A stretch of 64,000 nt of DNA from an uncultured Clostridia bacterium (lineage in GTDB: Bacteria > Bacillota > Clostridia > UMGS1810), in contig CAKSTL010000006.1 of assembly GCA_934500875.1 (NCBI GenBank), positions 62,001 through 126,000 of the forward strand, read 5' to 3'. Shown here in pieces: positions 1 through 8,608 of the stretch. The notes under the pieces were generated by a model. The model was not told the origin of the DNA. It made no database searches and saw only the letters and a program-made list of their open reading frames with translations. Positions within the stretch are counted from its first letter, which is position 1. Each line of letters opens with the position of its first letter. Both the position numbers and the translations under genes were made by a program.

Positions 1-751
1 TCTTGCGCCGTTTGTTGACGCAATAGGCTTTCATCCGTTTTATCAGCCTACGCTCGACAGCGACAGATATTTAAACTATACCGACAATATCGCATATTTT
101 AAAAAATACTGCGAGGAGTGCGGATTTACAAAAAACGTGTATATGGCAAGCGAATTTGCCGTGGGCGCAATGTATCCGCCCGTTAAAGAGGGTCTTAGCT
201 GCGCATGGTGGGGACAAAGAGGCAAAATCAACTATTCCGAGGTTGAAAAGGCTAAAATCATAACCCAGCTTAATGTGATACATTCCGCACTCGGGATTGA
301 ATCTATGGTGTGCGAGCTTTCAAATCACGATTATCCGCTTGAATTAAGCCTTTTGCGCAAGGGCTTTGATTCTGCGCCCATTCAGCAGACAAACCCGAAT
401 ATGGCATATTATGCAACACGCAACACCTGCACGGTTCTGGACGGATACAACCCCGGCAGGTTTGACATATCGCTCTCGGACGGAGAAAAAGTTAAAAAGT
501 TTGCGTTTGAAAGCGATAATCATTACGGCATTGCAATCTGGACAACTCACACGGTATCGGATTTCTGCGAGGGAAAAAGCGTCGATATAACGATAGACCG
601 CAGCGTTTCGGGTGCACGTGCATACAGCCTTATAAACGGCACCGTTACCGAAATTTATACATCATCCGACGGCGAAAAAACAAAATTAAGCGGTATAATC
701 GTGCGTGACTGCCCGATATTTATAGAACTTGACAAAAACGGAGGAAGATAA
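1..751 (+). CDS. Glycoside hydrolase, C-terminal part (5' end outside window)
   Basis: The frame is open from base 2 to the stop at 749-751, so this is the last ~249 residues of a larger protein. The visible part begins with a TIM-barrel-like GFHPFYQPTLDSDRY segment. An MASEFAVG segment follows, which in clan-A glycosidases (GH5/GH39/GH30 type) would carry the glutamate nucleophile. The last ~90 residues look like a beta-sandwich tail. The N terminus is missing, so export cannot be judged. It is followed one base later by an SGNH esterase and then by sugar-catabolic enzymes, which suggests it releases sugars feeding that pathway. The family assignment is by pattern only. Confidence 0.6.
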   Translation, partial: LAPFVDAIGFHPFYQPTLDSDRYLNYTDNIAYFKKYCEECGFTKNVYMASEFAVGAMYPPVKEGLSCAWWGQRGKINYSEVEKAKIITQLNVIHSALGIESMVCELSNHDYPLELSLLRKGFDSAPIQQTNPNMAYYATRNTCTVLDGYNPGRFDISLSDGEKVKKFAFESDNHYGIAIWTTHTVSDFCEGKSVDITIDRSVSGARAYSLINGTVTEIYTSSDGEKTKLSGIIVRDCPIFIELDKNGGR

Positions 752-752
752 T

Positions 753-1760
753 GTGAGTGCGGACATATTGAAAATTTTTAAGGGCGCTGTGAGGGTTGAT
801 AAAAACGGCGGAGTTTATACGCCGTACCGCCTTACAAACGCTCAGCTTGAGCGATATGCAAAAAAACCGCTCTGCCCGTTTTCAAAAGCGTCGGCAGGCA
901 TAAAGATGGAGTTTATAACCGACAGAGATGAAATTTCGTTCGGATATTCATACAAATGCGTGTGGACGCATTTTGACGGCAATGTTCCCACGTTTGACAT
1001 TTATGCCGACGGTGTTCTTCAAAAGATTGCGAATATCGAAATGAACAAACCGAACGAGCGTCTTTATATCAACGCCCGTCTTTGCGTCGGCGGCGAAAAA
1101 TGCGTGACGGTGTATTTTCCGCACAATGCGTTTGTGAGCGTGTTCGATATTGACATAGGAAACTTTGAATGCGTTCCCGAACGCAGGCGAAAGCTTTTGG
1201 TGTACGGCGATTCTGTATCGCAAGGGCTTATGGGAAACACGTCGTCGGTATCGTACATTGAAAATTATGCACGTTTTTTCGATATGGATGTTTTAAATTT
1301 AAGCGTCGGCGGCGAAGTGTTCGACGAGGAGGCAATCGACGAAAATTTATGTTACCTGCCGACGGATGTTATTGTTGCGCTCGGCATTAACGACGCCGCT
1401 ATGATAACCGATTTTGATGTTATAGGCGAAAATATAAAAAAATATCTTGCAAAGATAAACAGAATTTATAAAAAGTGCTTTGTCACGGTAATAGCGCCGA
1501 CGGTTCAGCTTACTTGGCTTTGCGGGAATAAAGCGGAGCATAAAATTTTGGACAGCATAAGAAATCTTCTTTTTGCGCAATGCGAAAAATACGGCTTTTT
1601 CTTTGCTGACGGCAGAAAGCTGCTGCCTGCCGACAAGCGGTTTTACACCGACGATACCCACCCGAACGATTCGGGATTTTCGCAGTACGCATTAAACCTT
1701 ATAAAAGAACAGATAAAAAATGAAAGTCTGAGAGGAAAAAGCAATGGAAATAAATTTTAA
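753..1760 (+). CDS. SGNH/GDSL-type carbohydrate esterase
   Basis: A 335-residue protein. The start is taken as GTG 753, because a strong ribosome site (GGAGGAAG, 740-747) lies just upstream; the ATG at 751 in another frame stops at once. Residues ~1-145 look like a beta-sandwich accessory domain. The SGNH fold follows: GDSVSQG with catalytic Ser at ~154, LSVGG (block II), GIND with Asn ~213 (block III) and DDTHPND with Asp ~300 and His ~303 (block V). It has no signal peptide, so it is probably cytoplasmic. It would deacylate imported oligosaccharides, since a glycoside hydrolase lies upstream and sugar dehydrogenases downstream. It overlaps the next gene by 17 bases, which indicates a shared transcript. 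Confidence 0.8.
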   Translation: MSADILKIFKGAVRVDKNGGVYTPYRLTNAQLERYAKKPLCPFSKASAGIKMEFITDRDEISFGYSYKCVWTHFDGNVPTFDIYADGVLQKIANIEMNKPNERLYINARLCVGGEKCVTVYFPHNAFVSVFDIDIGNFECVPERRRKLLVYGDSVSQGLMGNTSSVSYIENYARFFDMDVLNLSVGGEVFDEEAIDENLCYLPTDVIVALGINDAAMITDFDVIGENIKKYLAKINRIYKKCFVTVIAPTVQLTWLCGNKAEHKILDSIRNLLFAQCEKYGFFFADGRKLLPADKRFYTDDTHPNDSGFSQYALNLIKEQIKNESLRGKSNGNKF

Positions 1761-2511
1761 CGGCAAGGTTGTTGTAATTACCGGTTCTGCCGGCGGTATC
1801 GGCAAGGTTATGGTACAAAAATTTGCTGAAAGCGGTGCGTTTGTCGCTGCGTGCGACTTAAAAGATACGCAGGAGAAAATAAGTGATAATAACAGCAAAA
1901 ACATACGCTGCTATGATTTTGACATCACAAATTCATATGCGGTTGAGGACGCAATGAAAAAAATAAATGCGGATTTCGGAAAAATTGACGTTCTTGTAAA
2001 CAACGCAGGCATAAACGTAGGTCCCGGCGGACGGAAAACGATAGACGAATTTGACGACGGTATGTGGCAGGCGATTTTGAACGTTGATTTAAACGGCGTA
2101 TACAATTGCAGCAAAAAAGCGGTTGCATATATGAAAGACGGCGGTGCGATAATAAACGTCAGCTCGGTTGTGGGAATGGTGCCGCTGAGAAACCAGTGCT
2201 CGTTTGCTGCGGCAAAGGCGGCGGTTATAAATCTTTCAAAAGCAATGGCGATTGAGCTTGCCGATAAAAACATACGCACAAACGTTGTTGCGCCCGGCAC
2301 GGTTGCCATTGAGATAACAAACAAGCTATGGCAGGACGATAGTGCAATGAAAAGCCTTCTTGCGCACATTCCGCAAAAAAGGCAGGGTAAGCCGGGCGAT
2401 ATTGCAAATGCGGCAATGTTTCTTGCTTCCGACTTTGCACAGTATATAAACGGTGCGGTTTTGCCGGTTGACGGCGGCTGGACGGCAGGCGGATATGCGA
2501 GAAACTTTTGA
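1744..2511 (+). CDS. SDR-family oxidoreductase with Phe at the catalytic Tyr position
   Basis: A 255-residue classical short-chain dehydrogenase. It has the dinucleotide-binding motif TGSAGGIG near the N terminus, NNAG at mid-sequence, the active-site serine region NVSS (Ser ~141) and lysine ~158. The residue expected to be the catalytic tyrosine of YxxxK is phenylalanine (FAAAK, codon TTT at 2203-2205). The rest of the fold is intact, including the C-terminal LPVDGGW loop. SDRs in such operons usually oxidise a sugar or reduce a keto-sugar with NAD(P). Loss of the tyrosine would impair normal chemistry, so this one may use another residue or act by binding only. Confidence 0.85.
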   Translation: MEINFNGKVVVITGSAGGIGKVMVQKFAESGAFVAACDLKDTQEKISDNNSKNIRCYDFDITNSYAVEDAMKKINADFGKIDVLVNNAGINVGPGGRKTIDEFDDGMWQAILNVDLNGVYNCSKKAVAYMKDGGAIINVSSVVGMVPLRNQCSFAAAKAAVINLSKAMAIELADKNIRTNVVAPGTVAIEITNKLWQDDSAMKSLLAHIPQKRQGKPGDIANAAMFLASDFAQYINGAVLPVDGGWTAGGYARNF

Positions 2512-2524
2512 GGAGAGATGAAAG

Positions 2525-3280
2525 GTGAGTGTTTATACTCAAAACATTAAAAGTACATATGTCGAAAAAGGCACTGTAAAAATTTTTTATACGGGTCAGG
2601 CAGGATATATCATAAAAACGGACAGGCAAAAATACATTGCGCTCGATTTGTATTTGTCCGACTGCTGCAACAGATATTTCGGATTTAAGCGCCTTTGCCC
2701 GTACATTATCTGTGCGCACGATATTGAATTTGATTTTGTCCTTGCGTCACATTCGCACTACGACCATTTTGATGTTGATTCGATAGGTGCAATGATGGGC
2801 GAAAAAACAAAATTTATCGGCGCATACGATACAAAACCGGAGTGCGAAAGACTGGGAATTAAAAAGAATACGCAGTTTGTAAAATGCGGCGACAGCGTTG
2901 AGCTTGATGAGGATATAACCCTTTGTGCGGTTAACTGCGACCACGGCACGCTTGCGCCCGACGCAGTAGGATTTTTGATAAGCTTTAACGGAAAAAAGAT
3001 TTACTATATGGGCGATACTGCGTACAGAGAGGATTTTTTAAATGCCGCAGAGCTTAAAAATCCAAACCTTTTGCTTGCGCCGATAAACGCAGAATTCGGA
3101 AATATGAATTCTTTCGAGGCGGCAAAGGTGGCAAAAAAGCTCGGTGCAAGGCTTACCGTTCCGTATCATTTCTGGACGTTTGCCGAGCACGGAGGAAATC
3201 CTGTGGAATTTAAAAACATTATGCAGGATAAAAGGCTTAATTTTGCACTGCTTCGTATGGGCGAGGGCATTGTGGTTTAA
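2525..3280 (+). CDS. Metallo-beta-lactamase-fold hydrolase, UlaG-like lactonase
   Basis: 251 residues, starting at GTG 2525 with GAGGAG nine bases upstream. The metal-binding signature HSHYDHFD is at ~residues 77-84. A second histidine follows in NCDHGT, an aspartate in YYMGDTAY, and a histidine near the C terminus in PYHFWTF. This pattern matches the UlaG/L-ascorbate-6-phosphate lactonase branch of the MBL superfamily, which opens lactones of sugar acids or sugar phosphates. Between an SDR and an alcohol dehydrogenase, the likely role is to hydrolyse the lactone formed by sugar oxidation. The exact substrate is unknown. Confidence 0.8.
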   Translation: MSVYTQNIKSTYVEKGTVKIFYTGQAGYIIKTDRQKYIALDLYLSDCCNRYFGFKRLCPYIICAHDIEFDFVLASHSHYDHFDVDSIGAMMGEKTKFIGAYDTKPECERLGIKKNTQFVKCGDSVELDEDITLCAVNCDHGTLAPDAVGFLISFNGKKIYYMGDTAYREDFLNAAELKNPNLLLAPINAEFGNMNSFEAAKVAKKLGARLTVPYHFWTFAEHGGNPVEFKNIMQDKRLNFALLRMGEGIVV

Positions 3281-3318
3281 AAACAAGAAAAATTATCGGA
3301 TAGCGGAGGAATACGACA

Positions 3319-4359
3319 ATGAAGGCATTGACTGTAAAAGCGCCGAACAGGGCGGAATACATAGAAACCGAAAAGCCGTGCGCAACGGACAATATGCTTG
3401 TTGTGAAGGTTGAAAAAGCAGGGATTTGCGCAACCGATTTTGCAATATATTCGGGCGAAAGCAGCTTTGTAAAAAGCGGTGAAATAAAATATCCCGTGCG
3501 TTTCGGACACGAATGGTCGGGAACGGTTGAAAGCGTGGGCAGTGACGTTGTGCACTTTAAGCCGGGCGACAGGGTTTTTTCAGACAGCGGTGTAAGCTGC
3601 GGTGTGTGCAGCGACTGCAAAATGGGAAATTACGGAAACTGCAAGCATATAAAATCGGTGGGAACAATAAACACATGGGACGGATGTTTTGCCGAATATA
3701 TGCTTATTCCCGAATTTAACGCATATCATATACCGAAAAACGTTACGCTTGAGGAGGCGGCGCTTATTGAGCCTGCCGCAATTTCGCTCGGCGCATTTGA
3801 CGGTGTTAAAATTCAAAAAAATATGTCGGTTGCGGTAGTCGGCGTCGGTGCAATCGGTATGTCGGCGGTGTGGCTGGCAAAATATTTCGGCGTGGACAAG
3901 GTTATTGCAATCGGGCGCACCGACGGCAAGCTTGAAATTGCAAAGAAAATCGGTGCGGATTTTGTTATAAACAACAAAACCGACAATGCGGCGGAAAAAA
4001 TTATTGAACTTACAAACGGCGGCGCCGATATGGTTATCGAAACGTCGGGAAGCGAAAGCGCATTAATTGACGCTATCAGTATGACGAAAAAAGGCGGTAC
4101 AATACCGATTATCAGCTTTTATGAAAAGACGGTAAACAACATTCCTATGGACGACGTTGTTATAAACTGTCTGTCGTTGTCGGGCGTTGCCGGAAACTTC
4201 GGAAACCCCCTGCGCATTGCGGAAATTATGTCGGAATACGATAGAAAGCTTACTCCGATAATAACACACCGTGTTCCGTTTGATAAGTGTATAGACGTTT
4301 TTGAAAACGAAGAGTTATACAGCAAAAACCGCATAAAGGTTATGGTTGATTTTGATTAG
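3319..4359 (+). CDS. Zinc-dependent alcohol/sugar dehydrogenase (MDR family)
   Basis: 346 residues. It shows the medium-chain dehydrogenase layout: a catalytic-zinc cysteine in the CATDF segment (~38), GHEWSG at ~64, a structural zinc lobe with four cysteines (CGVCSDCKMGNYGNC), a Rossmann segment VAVVGVGAIG at ~173, and a C-terminal catalytic-domain return. Relatives include sorbitol, threonine and galactitol-1-phosphate dehydrogenases; the sequence alone does not separate these. It is the third enzyme of the operon and presumably oxidises a polyol or sugar-acid hydroxyl with NAD. A second, distinct MDR follows at 7373-8410. Confidence 0.85.
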   Translation: MKALTVKAPNRAEYIETEKPCATDNMLVVKVEKAGICATDFAIYSGESSFVKSGEIKYPVRFGHEWSGTVESVGSDVVHFKPGDRVFSDSGVSCGVCSDCKMGNYGNCKHIKSVGTINTWDGCFAEYMLIPEFNAYHIPKNVTLEEAALIEPAAISLGAFDGVKIQKNMSVAVVGVGAIGMSAVWLAKYFGVDKVIAIGRTDGKLEIAKKIGADFVINNKTDNAAEKIIELTNGGADMVIETSGSESALIDAISMTKKGGTIPIISFYEKTVNNIPMDDVVINCLSLSGVAGNFGNPLRIAEIMSEYDRKLTPIITHRVPFDKCIDVFENEELYSKNRIKVMVDFD

Positions 4360-4396
4360 TACGGTTTATAATATGCATTGAAAGGAAGTTTTGAAA

Positions 4397-4816
4397 ATGG
4401 AAAAATTAAAGCCCGTTATTGTGGATGTAAACAATGTAAAACCGCTTTCGTTCGGCAAGGAATATGATTCAAGAATGATACTCGACCACTCTATTACAGG
4501 ACGTGACAATGTTATTCAGATAAACCACGGCACGGTGAAAAAGGGCTGTGCGCTCGGCGGCGCATCCCACGGGGAGGACGAGATTTACTATATTCTGAGC
4601 GGCAGCGGAAAGCTTAATCTTGACGGCGAGATAAAAAACATTCGTGCAAACGAGGTTGTTTTTATCCCGGCAGGGGTTTTTCACGCACTGGACAACACCG
4701 GCGGCGACTGCGATATGACAATTCTCACTTTCTGGAGAGATTACCGCTATAACGACGCTTACGAAGAAAGAATAAAACTTTGGGGAAAATCGTTTAAAAC
4801 CATAGACGAAGAATAG
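4397..4816 (+). CDS. Cupin-domain protein
   Basis: 139 residues. ATG 4397 is chosen because AAAGGAAG lies at 4381-4388. A single cupin barrel is visible. Motif 1 is ASHGEDEIYYILSGSG with metal-ligand His and Glu; motif 2 ends in VFIPAGVFHALDN with the second His. Small cupins in sugar operons act as isomerases, epimerases or sugar-binding proteins; no specific activity can be assigned. It sits 37 bases after the dehydrogenase and 14 before deoC, so it is probably part of the same pathway. Confidence 0.75.
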   Translation: MEKLKPVIVDVNNVKPLSFGKEYDSRMILDHSITGRDNVIQINHGTVKKGCALGGASHGEDEIYYILSGSGKLNLDGEIKNIRANEVVFIPAGVFHALDNTGGDCDMTILTFWRDYRYNDAYEERIKLWGKSFKTIDEE

Positions 4817-4830
4817 ATAAGGAGATTTTT

Positions 4831-5475
4831 ATGAATTTAGCCAAATACATTGACCATACACTTTTAAAACCGTCTGCCGGAAAAGACGATATCATAAAAC
4901 TTTGCGCCGAGGCAAAAAAATACGGGTTTGCGTCGGTCTGCGTAAATTCAAGTTATGTCAGGCTTGCAAAAAAAGAGCTTGAGCAAAGTGATGTTAAAGT
5001 TTGCACCGTTATAGGCTTTCCTCTGGGCGCTTGCTCAACGCAGGCGAAGGCTGACGAAACAAAAGCCGCCCTTGCCGACGGCTGCGACGAATTCGATATG
5101 GTAATACATATCGGTGCGCTTAAAGAAAAAGATTTCGGTTACGTAAAAAACGACATAAAGGCGGTTGTTGATGCGGCAAACGGCAAGTGCGTAAAGGTTA
5201 TTATTGAAACGTGCCTTCTTAACGACGAAGAAAAAATTTCGGCAGTGAAACTAAGTTGTGAGGCAGGTGCGTCGTTTGTCAAAACCAGCACGGGATTTTC
5301 AACCGGCGGCGCAACGGCGGAGGATGTTGCACTTATGAGAAAATATGCCGATAAAAACGTAAAGGTTAAAGCGTCGACAGGCATAAGGGATTACGAAACG
5401 GCTATGAAAATGATTGCAGCCGGTGCCGACAGAATAGGTACGTCGGCAGGCGCAAAGATTGTTAAAAACGCATAA
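4831..5475 (+). CDS. deoC: Deoxyribose-phosphate aldolase
   Basis: 214 residues, the usual length for DeoC. It cleaves 2-deoxyribose-5-phosphate to acetaldehyde and glyceraldehyde-3-phosphate through a lysine Schiff base. The N terminus AKYIDHTLLKP, the segment DEFDMVIHIGALK, the Schiff-base lysine in FVKTSTGF and the second lysine in KASTGIR are all visible. KASTGIR has Thr where most relatives have Gly. RBS AAGGAG precedes the start. The sugar kinase directly downstream (14-base gap) could supply the phosphorylated substrate. No nucleoside phosphorylase or phosphopentomutase is present, so free deoxysugar or sugar acid, rather than nucleoside, is the likelier source. Confidence 0.92.
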   Translation: MNLAKYIDHTLLKPSAGKDDIIKLCAEAKKYGFASVCVNSSYVRLAKKELEQSDVKVCTVIGFPLGACSTQAKADETKAALADGCDEFDMVIHIGALKEKDFGYVKNDIKAVVDAANGKCVKVIIETCLLNDEEKISAVKLSCEAGASFVKTSTGFSTGGATAEDVALMRKYADKNVKVKASTGIRDYETAMKMIAAGADRIGTSAGAKIVKNA

Positions 5476-5489
5476 AGGAGGACGATTTT

Positions 5490-6440
5490 ATGGCAAAGGT
5501 TGCAGGGGTCGGCAGTCTTGTGGTTGACGTTACGGCATATGCTCCGCATCTTCCGGTACACGGCGAAACAACAGTGGGAACTATGTTCAGGATGGGTCCC
5601 GGCGGAAAAGGCAGCAATCAGATTACCGCTGCGCACCGTGCGGGCGCCGAGGCGGTTATAATATCAAAGGTCGGAAACGATTTTATGTCGGAAATTATGC
5701 TTGACCACTACAAAAAAGAGGGTATGACAACACGGCATATAAAGACGGCAGACGGTGTTTCCACGGGCGCTGCGCTTATTGAAGTTGACGAAAAAAGTGC
5801 ACAGAACAGAATTATCATTATAAAAGGTGCAAACGATAAAATCACCGATACGGACATTTTGTGCGCCGAGGACGATTTTAAAACGTGTGATGCGGTCATA
5901 ACCCAGCTTGAAACAAATATAGATTCGGTTGCGGAGTGTATGCGTATGGCTAAAAAGTACGGCAAGCCGTTTATTTTAAACCCTGCGCCGTTCCAAAAAA
6001 TTCCCGAAGAAATCATAAAAAATGCCGATTATATAACGCCCAACGAAACCGAGGCGGAATTTTTTACCGGTGTGCATATCGAAAATGCGGCGGACGCAAA
6101 AAAGGCTGCGGCGGTGTTTATTGAAAAAGGCGTTAAAAATGTAATAATCACGCTTGGAAAATCGGGCGTTTATTACACCGACGGCAAAACCGAAATATAT
6201 CTTCCCGCAATAAAGGTTAAGGCGGTGGACACAACCGGTGCCGGCGACGCATTTAACGGTGCGTTTGCCGCAGCGATTGCAATGAATTTTGAAATCGGCG
6301 ACGCACTGCGCTTTGCAAATGCGGGCGGTGCGCTTTCGGTTACAAAGCTTGGCACTGCGCCGTCTGTGGCATATAAAAAGGACATTTATGATTTGGTTTT
6401 AAAAGAATACGGCATTAATCCGGAGAAAAAATATGAGTAG
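5490..6440 (+). CDS. PfkB/ribokinase-family sugar kinase
   Basis: 316 residues. N-terminal substrate motif GPGGKGSNQ (~38) and the C-terminal PfkB signature DTTGAGDAFNGAFA (catalytic Asp ~248) are intact. It phosphorylates a sugar with ATP in the cytoplasm. Adjacent deoC suggests a deoxyribokinase-like role, but ribokinase-family members cannot be told apart from these motifs. RBS AAAGGAGG at 5474-5481. It overlaps the next gene by 8 bases. Confidence 0.88.
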   Translation: MAKVAGVGSLVVDVTAYAPHLPVHGETTVGTMFRMGPGGKGSNQITAAHRAGAEAVIISKVGNDFMSEIMLDHYKKEGMTTRHIKTADGVSTGAALIEVDEKSAQNRIIIIKGANDKITDTDILCAEDDFKTCDAVITQLETNIDSVAECMRMAKKYGKPFILNPAPFQKIPEEIIKNADYITPNETEAEFFTGVHIENAADAKKAAAVFIEKGVKNVIITLGKSGVYYTDGKTEIYLPAIKVKAVDTTGAGDAFNGAFAAAIAMNFEIGDALRFANAGGALSVTKLGTAPSVAYKKDIYDLVLKEYGINPEKKYE

Positions 6441-7356
6441 TTTTTTTACTGTCGGCGAGCAGGTTTTGATTTTGTTTTTGCTTATGGCAATGGGATTTGC
6501 GTGCAATAAGGCAAAAATTCTTACGGACGAGGCAAACAAGCGCATTTCCGACCTTGTTGTAATTTTAGTGGCGCCGTGCGTTATAATTCAGTCGTTTGAG
6601 AGGGAGTATGACGCAAATCTTTTGCGCAAGATATGCATTTCGGCGCTTATTGCGGTTGTTTTGCACATTCTTATGATAGCTGCGGCGCATTTTATATTTT
6701 TAAAAGAAGAAGATTTAAAAAGGCGGGTTTTGCGCTTCGGCGCAGTTTTTTCAAACGCAGGATTTGTCGCTCTGCCGCTTCAGAGTGCGCTTTTGGGTGT
6801 GGAAGGAACGCTTTTGGGTGCGTCGTATCTTGTAGTGTTCAATATTATGCTGTGGAGCTACGGAATATACGAGATGAGCGGCGATAAAAAGAACATAACG
6901 GCGGCAAAAATTATTCTGTCGCCCGGAATTGTAAGCGTGACGATAGGAATTATACTGTTTTTGTTTTCGATAAAGCTTCCGAACGCACTGAGCTGTGCAA
7001 TAGGCTATATGGCGGCGCTAAACGTTCCGCTGCCTATGATAATCGTGGGATACTACATAGCAAAAACCAACATTTTTAAGGCGCTTAAGGATGCGGAAAG
7101 CATAAAATGTATGGCGGTAAGACTGCTGATTTTTCCGTTTGCTTCGCTTGCTGTTTTGTATATATCGGGCATACGAGGGGTTATGCTTTCGGCGGCGGTC
7201 ATTGCTGCAAGCGCACCCGTCGGCGCAACGGCAACAATGTTTTCCGAAAAATTCGGTGCGGATACCCTTCTTTCGGCAAACCTTGTTTCGGTGTCTACGC
7301 TTATTTCAACCGTAACAATGCCGATTGTAATATCAATAGCGCAAAATCTTGCATAA
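6433..7356 (+). CDS. AEC-family (auxin efflux carrier-like) membrane transporter
   Basis: 307 residues with about ten hydrophobic segments in the pattern of the AEC/BART superfamily, including NAGFVALPL and the SAPVGATATMF helix pair. Members move organic acids and related small molecules across the cytoplasmic membrane. It overlaps the kinase by 8 bases and is followed 16 bases later by a dehydrogenase. It may import the pathway's substrate or export an organic-acid end product. A second AEC protein is encoded at the right edge of the window. Confidence 0.85.
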   Translation: MSSFFTVGEQVLILFLLMAMGFACNKAKILTDEANKRISDLVVILVAPCVIIQSFEREYDANLLRKICISALIAVVLHILMIAAAHFIFLKEEDLKRRVLRFGAVFSNAGFVALPLQSALLGVEGTLLGASYLVVFNIMLWSYGIYEMSGDKKNITAAKIILSPGIVSVTIGIILFLFSIKLPNALSCAIGYMAALNVPLPMIIVGYYIAKTNIFKALKDAESIKCMAVRLLIFPFASLAVLYISGIRGVMLSAAVIAASAPVGATATMFSEKFGADTLLSANLVSVSTLISTVTMPIVISIAQNLA

Positions 7357-7372
7357 CGAAAGGAAGATAAAA

Positions 7373-8410
7373 TTGAAAGCTTTGGTAAAAACACAAAAAG
7401 GCGAAGGCTTTGTTGAAATAAAAGAATGTGAAATTCCGAAAATATCGGAAGGAGAAGTGCTTATAAGCGTCGAATATACCGGTATATGCGGAACGGACAT
7501 ACATATCCTGCACAATCAGTTTCCATATTGGCCGCCCGTTATTATGGGTCACGAATTTTCGGGAGTTGTAAAAAAAGTGGGCGAAGGCGTCACAAATTTT
7601 AAGGTCGGCGACCGTGTTGTGGGAGAACCTCACAATCTTGCGTGCGGAAAATGCCATCTTTGCCGCAACGGAAAAATTCAGATTTGCAATGATAAACGTT
7701 CAATAGGCTGGGGAATTGACGGTGCGTTTGCGCCGTATCTTGCAATGCCCGAAAAGCTTTTGCACAAAATTCCCGACGGTGTTTCGCTAAAAAGCGCCGC
7801 AATGGCTGAACCGTGCGCAATAGTGGCGCATCAGCTAATTGAGCGGTGCAAAATAACCGCAGGCGATTATGTTGTTATTATGGGTATGGGGCCGATAGCG
7901 ATAATCGCAGCGCAGATGGCAAAGGCTTCGGGAGCGTCGCACGTTGTTATGTGCGGATGCGAAAGCGATATTGAAATACGACTTAAAGCCGTGCAGAAAA
8001 TCGGCTGCTGCGATTTGTTTATAAATGTGCAGAAAGAAAATGCGGTTGATATAATTATGCGTGAAACAAACGGCGTCGGCGCAGATATCGTTGTTGAAGC
8101 GTCGGGCGCAGGAGCTGCAATAAAAAGTGCGGTTTATGCGCTTAAAAAGACGGGAAAGCTTTGTGCAATAGGTCTTTCGTCCGCACGGGAGGTTGCTTTT
8201 CCGTGGAATATCGCTATGAACAAGGTGCTTGACGTGCAGTTTAATATGAGTTCAAGCTACAACGGCTGGGTTATAGCGCTCAAAATGCTTGCATCAGGTC
8301 AGGTAAGCGTTGACAGTCTTGTAACCGTTATGCCGCTTGACGAGTGGGAAGCCGCTTTCGGTTTGCTGGAAAAAGGCAAGGCGGTGAAAATTCTTTTGGA
8401 GTGCAGATAA
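7373..8410 (+). CDS. Zinc-dependent alcohol/sugar dehydrogenase (MDR family)
   Basis: 345 residues from TTG 7373, chosen for AGGAAG at 7361-7366. Motifs are CGTDIHILH (catalytic zinc), GHEFSG, the structural zinc lobe CGKCHLCRNGKIQIC and a Rossmann segment VVIMGMGPIA. It resembles L-threonine and sorbitol dehydrogenases in layout but the substrate is not determinable. It is the second MDR in this operon and diverges strongly from the 3319-4359 protein, so the two probably act on different intermediates. A ten-base-pair hairpin begins 20 bases after the stop. Confidence 0.85.
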   Translation: MKALVKTQKGEGFVEIKECEIPKISEGEVLISVEYTGICGTDIHILHNQFPYWPPVIMGHEFSGVVKKVGEGVTNFKVGDRVVGEPHNLACGKCHLCRNGKIQICNDKRSIGWGIDGAFAPYLAMPEKLLHKIPDGVSLKSAAMAEPCAIVAHQLIERCKITAGDYVVIMGMGPIAIIAAQMAKASGASHVVMCGCESDIEIRLKAVQKIGCCDLFINVQKENAVDIIMRETNGVGADIVVEASGAGAAIKSAVYALKKTGKLCAIGLSSAREVAFPWNIAMNKVLDVQFNMSSSYNGWVIALKMLASGQVSVDSLVTVMPLDEWEAAFGLLEKGKAVKILLECR

Positions 8411-8430
8411 AATTTATTTACAAAGGGTGA

Positions 8431-8455
8431 TGACGTGAAAATTTCTTTCACGTCA
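8431..8455 (+). terminator. Perfect 10-bp hairpin after the dehydrogenase gene
   Basis: TGACGTGAAA (8431-8440), a five-base loop, then TTTCACGTCA (8446-8455). No T-run follows, so it may slow or partly end transcription, or protect mRNA ends, rather than act as a full intrinsic terminator. Confidence 0.45.
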
Positions 8456-8529
8456 GCCTCCGGCAGGATTTTAGTGCCCGTGCGAACATTTTCTTGCTTT
8501 GCTCGAAAAACGCACATGGGCGTAATAAT

Positions 8530-8604
8530 CTCTTATCATTCCTTGCCCTGACGATAAGAGGTTTTATTGCTGTTTATGCTGATACAGGGCGGCGGAATGG
8601 AGAT
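8530..8604 (+). promoter_or_regulatory. Structured leader RNA, copy A (H-type pseudoknot candidate)
   Basis: Stem 1 is CTCTTATC (8530-8537) paired with GATAAGAG (8553-8560). Its 15-base loop contains GCCCTG (8545-8550), complementary to CAGGGC (8585-8590). That downstream strand lies nine bases before the Shine-Dalgarno GGAG (8599-8602). GGCGGCGG follows, and ATG is at 8609. Two more copies precede the SCIFF gene and the amino-acid binding-protein gene, with compensatory changes in the second stem. Translation control by occlusion near the ribosome site is the simplest reading. No convincing promoter was found just upstream of this copy. Confidence 0.7.
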
Positions 8605-8608
8605 CATT

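Noticed and set aside
4831..6440. Calling deoC and the kinase a nucleoside-salvage pair
   Set aside because: No nucleoside phosphorylase, phosphopentomutase or cytidine deaminase is nearby; the neighbours are sugar oxidation enzymes.
8530..8604. SAM-I (S-box) riboswitch because of the CTCTTATC start
   Set aside because: The downstream S-box core (the GGCAACC region, the kink-turn and further stems) is absent, and the second pairing is a pseudoknot to the ribosome-site region, which does not fit that class.
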